Under the pieces are notes generated by a model. It searched no databases and was not told where the DNA came from. It saw nothing but the letters and a program-made list of their open reading frames with translations. This document shows positions 18,201 to 24,622 of a stretch of 64,000 nucleotides of DNA, in pieces. The position numbers were made by a program, and so were the translations under genes. Source of the stretch: DTKD01 sp964494345 (GTDB lineage Bacteria > Armatimonadota > UBA5829). The stretch covers positions 115,526-179,525 of the forward strand of contig CAZBSI010000006.1 of assembly GCA_964494345.1 (NCBI GenBank), read 5' to 3'. Each line of letters starts with the position of its first letter. Position 1 is the first letter of the stretch.

Positions 18201-19690
18201 AGACGAACTGGAGCCCTGATATGAGGCTCAGGACGCCGGATTGCATGGCTACGGTTGGCTCTCCCAATGCGCTTATGCGACACTGGTGGGCGAATACGCG
18301 AGGTGCCAGCGAATCGGATTTCGTCGACTCGTATACGGGCGTTCTGGCATCTCAATCAAAGAAGGCATTCGATGTGGTCTATGCCGGAACAAGCAAGCTG
18401 ACCGGCAATTCGGATATTATATTGTCCAGATACCTGGCCGCGCCTCCCGGCAGTGACAGAAGAATATTGCCGAGCAGAATAGCTCAGCCTCTTCCGAGAG
18501 TATTTAACGAGGCTCTTATGCGCGACGCCAAGTTCGGATTCTATACATCTAAACACCTGGCGTGGTGGAGAGCCGCACGCGGAGGTGTGTTCGGCCTCGA
18601 TCAGTGGGGCGCATACACAAGCTCCGGCGGCGCAAGCGCCGATGCTCCATATATCAGGGCATTCTTCCCGGATGGCTATGACGATGGGGCCGGTAACAAA
18701 CTGGTTGCTGGCACGGCCATAAGCGCGACCGATGGCAGCGTGTGGATAAACGGCACTCTCGACACTCCGGGCAGCCCGATCACACCCGAAATCGACGACG
18801 CTACGGGTATTTATATTTACAAGTATCCAGCCGGCAGCAAGGCCGAGGTTATTTTAGGCCAGATGCTGGTAGATTATTCGTCGGGTATAGTCCGATTGAC
18901 CAAGCCGCTTAAAGAGGTGCAAATAGCAACGGGCCCCAGAAAAGGCGCATTCGCAGCACCTGAGCTGCGCGCGGACTACACTCCACAGGCGATGAGGATA
19001 ACCACGGATTCGGCAGCCGACGGCAGCCCGCATGCATTTATTGAGCATACGAGTATGACCAGCCAGGTGGTGCCGGGGCTGGATCCGAGTTGGGACAGAG
19101 CCAAACCGGCGCCTGTTGACAGGATGTGGGTCTTCTGGAGAAAGACGGGGACGGCTGTCGACAGCGCTACTATTTTCTATACGACTATGCGAATAGGTGT
19201 CGATCTTACAAAGCTCGGCCTGCCGCCGATTCCTATGAATGCCGACGGTACTATCTCACCGACGGCCAGGATTACGGTGAACAACGCGCTCGGCCCGTGG
19301 GAGGTCGACAAGACTGGGACTAAGATATATTTCTCTGAGGTTGACGAGAGATATAGATCATTGATAAATGCGGACAATGCGGCTGCACTGGGCACGGTTC
19401 CGGATGCCATCAACATTAGCTATAAGGATGATGGCGGCACGGATCGCAGCGCCCCGCTGCCGGATGTATCGTGGATCACGGAGATGCCTGAGCAGTCTTT
19501 ATTCGGTTTTGCGTCGGACGCAAACGTAAATGAAGGCAGTATTTATGCATTTGCTGATCCGCAACCGCAGGAAAGTGGAACTTCTGTCGGACTTATGTCT
19601 TCAAAGATTTGGGTGTTCTGGACCAGCACACGCGGAGGTGTCTCCAATTTGTTCTGGGAAACCATCAGTCCGAACTTCTCGGCGAGATAG
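12284..19690 (+). CDS. giant secreted multi-domain beta-propeller protein (2468 aa)
   Basis: A signal peptide (residues 1-27, ending AHA) is followed by the mature start QEPIWGRYHHD. Two golvesin/Xly-type beta-sandwich domains are visible at about 80-225 and 405-560; each ends in an ADAVKF/ADAVMF-like strand. PQQ-type propeller blades surround them at about 350-400 and 585-905 (for example YVAAMDRQIYALDAVTGELLW and IYIATLDGTVRCLEN). The C-terminal third repeats a W-V/M-F-W ... IFY pattern (DMWMFWQGG, RMWVFWRK, KIWVFWTSTRGG), resembling sialidase/BNR propeller blades. No transmembrane anchor or PEP-CTERM tail is seen. It sits directly upstream of pilM-Q on the same strand, but pilM has its own promoter. 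It could be a pilus-tip or adhesin protein analogous to PilY1; this is inference. Confidence 0.85.
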   Translation: MKDTTIRTLRIIALVLGSIILCATAHAQEPIWGRYHHDIYHSGQNPDSKDIKSPNGPDTLNLIWVFPRLDDAPNYPDESATIVDDFSGTGFSRTGNWRVAQHTDAYNGDYHYTKTVTTATGVAPTATWYWPSNLPAGKYQVFVWIPPIREGDATPKATYTVYDDANPSGQTYTLNQSNSGAWKLLTTEYFSFGSSANTRVELTARVPGGAPDDLVVADAVKFSPSLLETGIEIYSSPASAEIPVTLPPDGTGKGSLWNSDGLCSYIGTVEPRGGSKSTEDGSERLDYGAIYCVYGITPTLQNPALPDGSPDPSVPDSDKLVAISKYLGKPKWRYPNADPTQRLPIEGPIEGGIYSSPTLVQVNIGGHIRLVCYVAAMDRQIYALDAVTGELLWKGPGITIPEEKAVGINNYKLSDMPNADAFGGTFRYANCDTGGTNTCTWIFDTTEQINAVPDGAEGLSYAVYVWMPGQGGTGDFERSKSATYEITYQDETGNPNEKATVVVDQSDRSKFGKWVKLGGSYFNPSQVVLKNTASDEPPAADGTPGRTASQFVVVADAVMFVPDTIDGLGYSSPVTDAEPMPGAQSLATHIFTASTNGRVMSFAAEPRGTNFVGKLNWVYPKVRQVRTPKQSETDQSSWGDIGASPAYSQDRIYIATLDGTVRCLENVKSPSPKQRWVFPDDKNNDEKTGGFTSSPTLDPPGRLFIGSTDGIFYCLSMDTGAVSRGDDTTGPIWQYPQANTSGGSDTPPTQKPPLGAFRYSTPAIANVHGVKRVWCASTDGHIYSFLADTGERLYLDDNGQPVNQSGGWYAEPSLMTPVQGSLALDGESRSGNSVMYVGDMSGTLHWRDAENGSTNMWEYSGWTCPDMLFSSPNITNIEVATTPVSWVYVGCADGHLFAFTRRGGGWGGMWQGGEWPFPGEPNSDANKTQAAPETDIQFDIFNQDFYNTTGGYPTSLLDPVDPATKATDNNYINNKWPSDSGNDAIIVSKGMKVLPASIGKLADDDPNKVIKIKDELTKQAKKRRQQKFLPEGRVPGPNTDQIYFEWGEKLYMLLWNLPEAKFIYGTGANAFTFTMTNASSGESAGSMFKATVGDIRSYTVVYDASSTGSPVYSPVRDSEGNVRRSYLLAVISLDGSSGATLPSPGPGWVLSVQIKLKANDTSNAPVSTVTIPLAKLQLKGTEYEPVLTETAQKPIAGIDTRVFKEANMGVNNALAIKDEQNLSLGWGNSQPNMSGIHPDRYQPDVHTNGNSRWVKVGGDYNIVPVNPPPLLDMFYVQNGTNSRDARLGIMDRSAMGLTMGRQIDRFRIDSSDLRFRGWPDAVESQPLNLSTNPPSLISSVTYGLRFPWDGGAGSIDYPHIYRRYQTYEQVSSNNDPTDTVCPMLAIEKASGSSRYEDAFLRPDTVLVSVDVPRFQPANTWKDPNRNDGLDGYSRTMTAYIDSNKNNSFDSGNYVRGRPTTHQDTYRRFRVGLKVPPDPKIEVEEQLIDIGSAPHGLGVPSESLFFSPFNADPNIQQWFKKLTIKNAGNVNLYNIRINPAVGLISDQAHPGAVLPGEAITSSLDPLPIPSFGLFGSEPFMTPQGARANGQSVFLGYTLSKPRVGDTDPTIMTVPDRRKWDVEYPARMAASDLITAAGWATDPVDAEPLPVVVGLRVPLTQPIGTYQSYDPNFNTPYIAVFSDLNNTGVLSPQNVEQYPVAWPSFQMKATVRENQLTGGVTPTTLPQIDFLPDGSARPEDLPRVGDATPAAFRDSDEDKLGVHLVWSSNRLSDSSNYPRNEAEQASFAGAPWFLRESILGFSPAGGGGGYWSPANSGMNWWVTRDGFMPSSQWLPVSAGSNDPQLLPWEYGSAPSGLNSVKHYSPRFGENKLVSRKANANRTWLAWAGTADFKNPETNKLSQQNAIFYTDFTHGGAAQNQRIWAIEHDFSMSKRNPCPVPYGNDMWMFWQGGSSGNWSIFYSFARDENGTFDTTKTNWSPDMRLRTPDCMATVGSPNALMRHWWANTRGASESDFVDSYTGVLASQSKKAFDVVYAGTSKLTGNSDIILSRYLAAPPGSDRRILPSRIAQPLPRVFNEALMRDAKFGFYTSKHLAWWRAARGGVFGLDQWGAYTSSGGASADAPYIRAFFPDGYDDGAGNKLVAGTAISATDGSVWINGTLDTPGSPITPEIDDATGIYIYKYPAGSKAEVILGQMLVDYSSGIVRLTKPLKEVQIATGPRKGAFAAPELRADYTPQAMRITTDSAADGSPHAFIEHTSMTSQVVPGLDPSWDRAKPAPVDRMWVFWRKTGTAVDSATIFYTTMRIGVDLTKLGLPPIPMNADGTISPTARITVNNALGPWEVDKTGTKIYFSEVDERYRSLINADNAAALGTVPDAINISYKDDGGTDRSAPLPDVSWITEMPEQSLFGFASDANVNEGSIYAFADPQPQESGTSVGLMSSKIWVFWTSTRGGVSNLFWETISPNFSAR

Positions 19691-19717
19691 AATACGCATT
19701 ATTCCAAATGCAACGGA

Positions 19718-19756
19718 GAGAAATCTGCTTTAGATTTTACGATGAGCAGATTTCTC
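19718..19756 (+). terminator. hairpin from two inverted family A ends, possible terminator
   Basis: GAGAAATCTGCT and AGCAGATTTCTC form a perfect 12-bp stem 28 bp after the giant gene's stop. There is no U-tract. It is made of two inverted copies of the family A 3' end and may separate the giant gene from the pil operon. Confidence 0.45.
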
Positions 19757-19817
19757 CCTGCGTTAGATTGACGAAGAAGTTTAACGCCTGTCATTTCTTA
19801 ACTGATACGAACTTTTA

Positions 19818-19846
19818 TTGACACCGGCTGAGTTTGATGGTACGAT
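19818..19846 (+). promoter_or_regulatory. promoter of the pilM operon
   Basis: A perfect -35 TTGACA (19818-19823), a 17-bp spacer and -10 TACGAT (19841-19846) lie 40 bp before the pilM start codon. The pil genes can therefore be transcribed without the giant gene. Confidence 0.75.
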
Positions 19847-19885
19847 AGACCAATCCCAAGCTCTGCTAAATGGAGAAATCGCAAA

Positions 19886-21397
19886 TTGAGTCCGTCACGC
19901 AAATCCGCGCCTTCCGCTATAGTGGGCTTGGACATCGGCACTGATTCCATAAAAGTTGCTGAGGCCAAGTTCGCCAGGGACGGCATTACCATTACAGGAT
20001 TAGGCATCGCGCGGACGCCGGAGGGTATTTTTGATAACGAGGTTATCACTGACCCAAAGGCTCTGGGAGACGCGATAAAAGCGCTTCTTAACGAAAGCGG
20101 CATCAAAACCAAAAAATGCGTAAGCTCCGTATCCGGTGCGTCGCAGGTGGTTGTGCGCGTCATCAGCGTGCCGAAGATGAACGATGCCGAACTTGCGGAG
20201 ACGATGAAATGGGAAGTGGAGCGGCAGGTGCCGTTCTCGCCCAGCGAAGTCGTTATGGACTTCCAGGCGCTTAACCTGCCCAGCGCTGACCCGGCGGCGT
20301 CGGAGATGGACGTATTGCTCGCGGTTGCTCAGCAGCAGTTGATAGAAAACCACGTTGAGGCGCTTCGCAGCGCCGGACTAAAACCCACAGCTATAGATAT
20401 TGAGCCACTCGCGGCCAGCAGAGCGCTAATTGAGCTTTCAGCCAATACTGCGCAAGATGAGACCGCCGCAGTGGTAAATATCGGCGCAACCCGCACGGAT
20501 CTTGCAGTATTTGAGAACGGCATTTTGACGTTCCCCAGCCCTCCGATAAGTGTCGCAGGAATTAACTTCACAAGAGAGATCTCCGAAGCCATGGGCCAGA
20601 CTCTGGAGCAGGCTGAGATCACGAAAAGGGAGTTTGCGGCGGTTAATCTTGGTGGCTTTGAGCCTGAACCCGAGCCCGAACCCGAGCCAGTTGCGCCGGC
20701 GATTGAGTCTACAATTTTTGACACGGCTTTCTCTGCCGAGCCGGAGGCCGCCAGCGCTTTTGATCTGGGCGAGGCTGTGCCGGCAGAAAGCGACGAACTC
20801 GCGGCTGAACCGGCCTCTGCGGAGGATTTCGGTGCGCCGACGTTCGATCTTGCTGATGAAAGCGGGCCGAGTTTCGATTTGGGCGGGCCGATAGAGGAGA
20901 CCGCACCGGCTGCTGCTATGTTCGATTTGGATGATGACGGACCGGAGCCGGAGGCTGAGGATTCTTCGGAGCCGAACTTCGATCTTAGCGACGCAGGCTC
21001 TGAGACCGATCACGGGCGGGAGGTTGACCCTGTTGTGCCGAAGGCGGCGCCGGCTCCAGTTGTAAGCGGTTTTGAGGACGGGTCTACTGAGGCCGAAGTG
21101 TTCAGGGCGATATCGGGTGTGCTTGTAGATTTGGCCAACGAACTGCGAATGTCGTTGGATTACTACACTAACCGCTATGCAAAGACCCCGGATCGGGTCT
21201 ATTTGTGCGGCGGGACGGCGAGAATGCCGAATCTTGATGTGTTTTTGAGCCAGGAACTTGGGGTGCCCGTAGAGGTTGCTGATCCTGTCAAGAACCTGCC
21301 TGTGCAGGTGCCGGGGGCTTCTTCGCAGTATTTAGAAGAGATATCGCCGATGCTTTCGGTCTCGATTGGGCTGGCGATTAGGGATATGATTGGCTAG
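19886..21397 (+). CDS. pilM: type IV pilus assembly protein PilM with acidic insert
   Basis: PilM is an actin-like (FtsA-fold) ATPase that binds the PilN N-terminus on the cytoplasmic face of the pilus machine. The fold is clear: IVGLDIGTDSIKVAE (phosphate-1), VVNIGATRTDLAVFENG (phosphate-2) and VYLCGGTARMPNLD (adenosine motif). At 503 residues it is about 140 longer than usual. The excess is an insert at about 258-394, starting with Glu-Pro repeats, rich in Ala, Glu and Asp, and containing five F-D-L motifs. The insert is probably disordered. The start is TTG at 19886 with GGAG upstream. Confidence 0.93.
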   Translation: MSPSRKSAPSAIVGLDIGTDSIKVAEAKFARDGITITGLGIARTPEGIFDNEVITDPKALGDAIKALLNESGIKTKKCVSSVSGASQVVVRVISVPKMNDAELAETMKWEVERQVPFSPSEVVMDFQALNLPSADPAASEMDVLLAVAQQQLIENHVEALRSAGLKPTAIDIEPLAASRALIELSANTAQDETAAVVNIGATRTDLAVFENGILTFPSPPISVAGINFTREISEAMGQTLEQAEITKREFAAVNLGGFEPEPEPEPEPVAPAIESTIFDTAFSAEPEAASAFDLGEAVPAESDELAAEPASAEDFGAPTFDLADESGPSFDLGGPIEETAPAAAMFDLDDDGPEPEAEDSSEPNFDLSDAGSETDHGREVDPVVPKAAPAPVVSGFEDGSTEAEVFRAISGVLVDLANELRMSLDYYTNRYAKTPDRVYLCGGTARMPNLDVFLSQELGVPVEVADPVKNLPVQVPGASSQYLEEISPMLSVSIGLAIRDMIG

Positions 21398-21403
21398 ACG
21401 ACT

Positions 21404-22177
21404 ATGATCAAAATCAACCTGCTGCCGCGCACAATAAACGAAAAGGCTGTTGTCAGAAACACCGCGATTATGTTCGGTGGGCTGATTGTATTGGTTGCTC
21501 TGATCGGGGTGCTGTATACCCAGTTGTTTTTGATCCCGCAGGTGCGAGCAGAAGAGGACCTCGCCACTCAGACCGAAGCGCTTGAGCAGGAAGTTTTGGG
21601 CATCGAAAAAGAAGTGGCCGAGTGGAGGACCAACAAAATCCCGCCGGTGCAGAAAAAGCTGACCTTTATCAACGACGTGATCGCTTATAATCAGAAATAT
21701 CCCCAGCTTTACGAAGAGATCGCAAAGTGGACTTATGAGAGAATATCCTATGTTGGGTTAGCCAGCAACGGGACCGAAGTGAATATGGTCGCACGAGCTA
21801 AGAGTCTCGAAGACCTTGGCAGATTTCTTCTGAATATGTACAGGGCGCAGGACTTGTTTACCGAAGTCCAGATTTCGGGTGTGCCTGGCTATCCCATGGG
21901 TAGCGCAGGCGGCGGAGGATTTGTCCAACAATTTGAGCCTGGCAGCGGTAGCGGCGGGCCGGAAGCGAATCTTGCCGGGATCGGCGCCATTACTACGGGT
22001 GTGCAGGCAGCGCCTGCGACAGGTTTTATCGGTTTTACGGTTAAGTGTAAACTTAAGACACCGATTGTTGCGCCTTCATTTGCCGGGCAACCCGGTGATG
22101 GTCAGCAAGATCAGGGTATGTCGGGGGCGCAGCCTCCTAATCCTGATCCGGGGATGTCTGTGCCGAACCCGCCGTAG
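21404..22177 (+). CDS. pilN: type IV pilus assembly protein PilN
   Basis: This bitopic inner-membrane protein has the PilM-binding motif MIKINLLPR at its cytoplasmic N-terminus. A transmembrane helix (residues about 23-43) is followed by a coiled coil (about 48-75) and a periplasmic ferredoxin-like domain. At 257 residues it is longer than usual because of a Gly- and Pro/Gln-rich C-terminal tail (from about 165). It follows pilM by 6 bp and should pair with PilO. Confidence 0.92.
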   Translation: MIKINLLPRTINEKAVVRNTAIMFGGLIVLVALIGVLYTQLFLIPQVRAEEDLATQTEALEQEVLGIEKEVAEWRTNKIPPVQKKLTFINDVIAYNQKYPQLYEEIAKWTYERISYVGLASNGTEVNMVARAKSLEDLGRFLLNMYRAQDLFTEVQISGVPGYPMGSAGGGGFVQQFEPGSGSGGPEANLAGIGAITTGVQAAPATGFIGFTVKCKLKTPIVAPSFAGQPGDGQQDQGMSGAQPPNPDPGMSVPNPP

Positions 22178-22229
22178 GTCGTGTGATACTTAGTTTTGTT
22201 CTTTTCGATTACTGTTACAGGATGTAGGG

Positions 22230-22907
22230 ATGAGTTTTTCTAAGCTCAAAAAGATTCATATAATCATAATAGGCAGCGTGCTGTGCGTGCTTGTGGGCGT
22301 CGCGGTGTTCTTTCTGCAGATAAAGCCTCAGATGGAGGCTTTTAAGGTGGCGAAGGCGCGCTACGACAAGGCTGTTGTCAAGGGCAACGAGCAATCCAAG
22401 CAGCAGGCCAAGCGTGAACTGGCGAAGGCGATGGTGGATTTCAGCATCGCGCAGGCTCAGTTGGATGTGCAGATGAGAAAGCGCATGCCGGACCTGGATT
22501 TCTCACGGCGCGATATCGGTATGCTGGCGTTGTGGAACGAACAGATCACGACCCTTGGGCCGCTGCTGGAAAACTTCGCTAGAGACAAAAACGTTAGAGT
22601 GGCTCAGGCCAGCTTCCAGATTCAACCACCGCCGGCCAACCCCAACGATGCTGTTTTCGATCAGGATGTGTTGGTATTCCCACTGGGGTCGATCTCTGTT
22701 GAGGGCGGTTTCAAGGAACTGATGGATAATATTCGGAGATGGAACAACTGCAGCCGATTGGTTATGGTCGGGGCGCCGGCGCTGGCTGGTGTCAGCCCGC
22801 AGTTGAGGGTTGTTTATCCGTTGACCTGTTATATATTCCCGAGGGCCAAGGGTGGCAGTCAGATAGTGATGGCGGGCCAGTCCGAATCATCTGGTACGAA
22901 CCCTTAG
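22230..22907 (+). CDS. pilO: type IV pilus assembly protein PilO
   Basis: The layout is that of PilO: a short cytoplasmic N-terminus, a transmembrane helix at about 11-31 (IIIIGSVLCVLVGVAVFFLQ), a charged coiled coil at about 35-80, and a periplasmic domain ending in beta strands (LRVVYPLTCYIF). PilO forms the PilN-PilO alignment subcomplex between the inner-membrane platform and the secretin. It lies 52 bp after pilN in the same operon. The assignment rests on architecture and position more than on strong motifs. Confidence 0.85.
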   Translation: MSFSKLKKIHIIIIGSVLCVLVGVAVFFLQIKPQMEAFKVAKARYDKAVVKGNEQSKQQAKRELAKAMVDFSIAQAQLDVQMRKRMPDLDFSRRDIGMLALWNEQITTLGPLLENFARDKNVRVAQASFQIQPPPANPNDAVFDQDVLVFPLGSISVEGGFKELMDNIRRWNNCSRLVMVGAPALAGVSPQLRVVYPLTCYIFPRAKGGSQIVMAGQSESSGTNP

Positions 22908-22926
22908 GGCCAGGAGTTTTAATCTG

Positions 22927-23697
22927 ATGGAATGGCTCAAAAATCCGAAAAACACGCCGATTGTTGGGGCAATTGCGGGCGTAATTATATTGGTAGCGCT
23001 CTTTAGTATGTGGTGGTTTGTGCTGCGTACGCCGAGTGCGCCTGAGGCGCCGCAGGATCAGGCGGCAATGCCTGCCGAGGCTGTCGATCCTAATGCTGCG
23101 CCGGATGCTGTTCCAGTGGATGCCGGAGCGCCTGCCCCTGCTCCGGATGAGGCTGCGCCTGTGGATCCATCCGCAGCCCCTGCGCCTGCCGCACCACCTG
23201 CCGGGGAGCAGGTTGCCTCCGCGCAGCCGATGGAGACGTGGAGAGCGGACCCGTTCCTGCCGATAGGATATAAGCCGCCTCCAAAGGCGAAAGTGCAGCC
23301 CAAGCCGCGCATAATGGACTTTCCGTTTATGAAATTGCCGGTAAAAATAACGACGGCTGGGGTCGGCAAAAAGGTGGAGAAACCCGAGATAGCGCAACCT
23401 TCCAGAAGAATGGCGGGCATCCTGTTGGACGATAGAATCTATGCCATAATCGAGACTAATGGAGTATCGCAGGTTGTACAGCCGGGTGATTATACGACGG
23501 ATCGGCTTGCGCTGGTGGAGCGAATCGAGCCTGACAAAGTTGTACTAAAGACAGTCGACGATAAGCCGAGATATATTACGGTTAAAATGGCGTCATCGCC
23601 TATAGTCCAGCAGGTGGAGCCCGGTGTAAACAGCCCGCCGCCTGCGGTTGCGCCCAGACCTGGAAGAGGTGGGCCGCATCAGCCTTATGCGCTGTAG
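22927..23697 (+). CDS. pilP: PilP-like pilus assembly protein
   Basis: A membrane anchor (residues about 14-36) is followed by a long Ala/Pro-rich linker (about 38-100), then a compact beta domain (about 140-230). RADPFLP, MAGILLDDRIYAIIE and VVQPGDY resemble the PilP/GspC homology-region fold that contacts the secretin N-domains. Typical PilP proteins are lipoproteins; here a transmembrane helix replaces the lipobox. It lies 19 bp after pilO. Confidence 0.78.
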   Translation: MEWLKNPKNTPIVGAIAGVIILVALFSMWWFVLRTPSAPEAPQDQAAMPAEAVDPNAAPDAVPVDAGAPAPAPDEAAPVDPSAAPAPAAPPAGEQVASAQPMETWRADPFLPIGYKPPPKAKVQPKPRIMDFPFMKLPVKITTAGVGKKVEKPEIAQPSRRMAGILLDDRIYAIIETNGVSQVVQPGDYTTDRLALVERIEPDKVVLKTVDDKPRYITVKMASSPIVQQVEPGVNSPPPAVAPRPGRGGPHQPYAL

Positions 23698-23771
23698 TTC
23701 TTGTCGGGTCTCTGGAACATTGCCTTGTCAGGCAAAGTCACATAGATGTGGTGTCAGGTGCGCAATTGAGC

Positions 23772-23777
23772 TATAAT
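23772..23777 (+). promoter_or_regulatory. possible -10 box before the STN protein
   Basis: A perfect TATAAT lies 64 bp before the ATG at 23841, inside a 143-bp gap in the pil operon. No convincing -35 accompanies it, so an internal promoter is only a possibility. Confidence 0.25.
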
Positions 23778-23840
23778 GGCTCAGCTTGCGTTGTTAGAAA
23801 ATATAAGAATATTCTGCTGTTACCGCAGGAGGCTAATAAA

Positions 23841-24584
23841 ATGTCCGTTAGATATATAGCCATATTGATCGCAATGACGCTTGTGGCGGGGTTCGGATGC
23901 TCGGTGGCTGTGATGGCTGCCGATGACGATGCTCCTGTCACACTAGAACTGAAAGACGCTGATGTGCGTTCAGCTATAGAGTCTCTGTTTAGAGGCAGAA
24001 GCCGCAACTACTCGATATCGCAGGACGTGTCGGGGCTTATCCCCAGTCTGTCAATATCGGGGGTTTCTTTCGATAATGCACTCAAGAGCCTGTTGAAATC
24101 TGCCGGGTTGGTCTACAGAGTGGAAAACAGTGTCTATATGATCAATAAGAAACCGGACACCTCTGCTACGTCAATGCTTGATGCAGCTTCGGCGGCGGCC
24201 GTTGATACTGCCGGGTTGGATGAGACCACCACGGTCGAAGAAAGCATCATAGACAAGATACCGCTCAATAATACGGGCGCCAGCCAGATTCTTGCTATAA
24301 TGCAGGGAAGCGGTAGTAACTCCAATAGCAGTTATGGCGGCTATGGCGGCGGCATGATGGGCGGCATGATGGGCGGTATGGGCAGTTATGGCGGCGGCGG
24401 CTATGGTGGCGGCGGCTACGGTGGCGGCAGCTATGGCGGCAGCAGCCGTTATGGCGGTGGCGGAAGTTATGGCGGCTACGGCGGCAGTAGCTATGGTGGT
24501 AGTTATGGCGGCAGTAGCCGAAACTACGGCGGTGGCAGCAGCTATGGTGGCGGCTATAGCGGCGGCGGATACAGAGGTTGGTAG
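23841..24584 (+). CDS. secreted STN-domain protein with Gly/Tyr/Ser-rich tail
   Basis: A signal peptide ends near VMA (about residue 30), followed by a secretin/TonB short N-terminal (STN) domain at about 33-105: VTLELKDADVRSAIESLF and VSFDNALKSLLKSAGLVY. The last roughly 90 residues (from about 155) are low complexity, dominated by Gly, Tyr, Ser and Met (Y-G-G, M-M-G-G). The ATG at 23841 has AGGAGG upstream; a longer frame from 23748 lacks one. It is set between pilP and pilQ. I infer a partner of the PilQ periplasmic vestibule, or an adhesive/matrix role for the tail. It is not a known Pil protein to me. Confidence 0.8.
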   Translation: MSVRYIAILIAMTLVAGFGCSVAVMAADDDAPVTLELKDADVRSAIESLFRGRSRNYSISQDVSGLIPSLSISGVSFDNALKSLLKSAGLVYRVENSVYMINKKPDTSATSMLDAASAAAVDTAGLDETTTVEESIIDKIPLNNTGASQILAIMQGSGSNSNSSYGGYGGGMMGGMMGGMGSYGGGGYGGGGYGGGSYGGSSRYGGGGSYGGYGGSSYGGSYGGSSRNYGGGSSYGGGYSGGGYRGW

Positions 24585-24622
24585 TGGTGTTTGAGAGGAC
24601 GTGTGACCGGAGGAGGAAGTCT

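Noticed and set aside
22792..23397. 201-codon Arg-rich frame antisense to pilP
   Set aside because: It is the complement of the Ala/Pro-rich PilP linker and has no family features.
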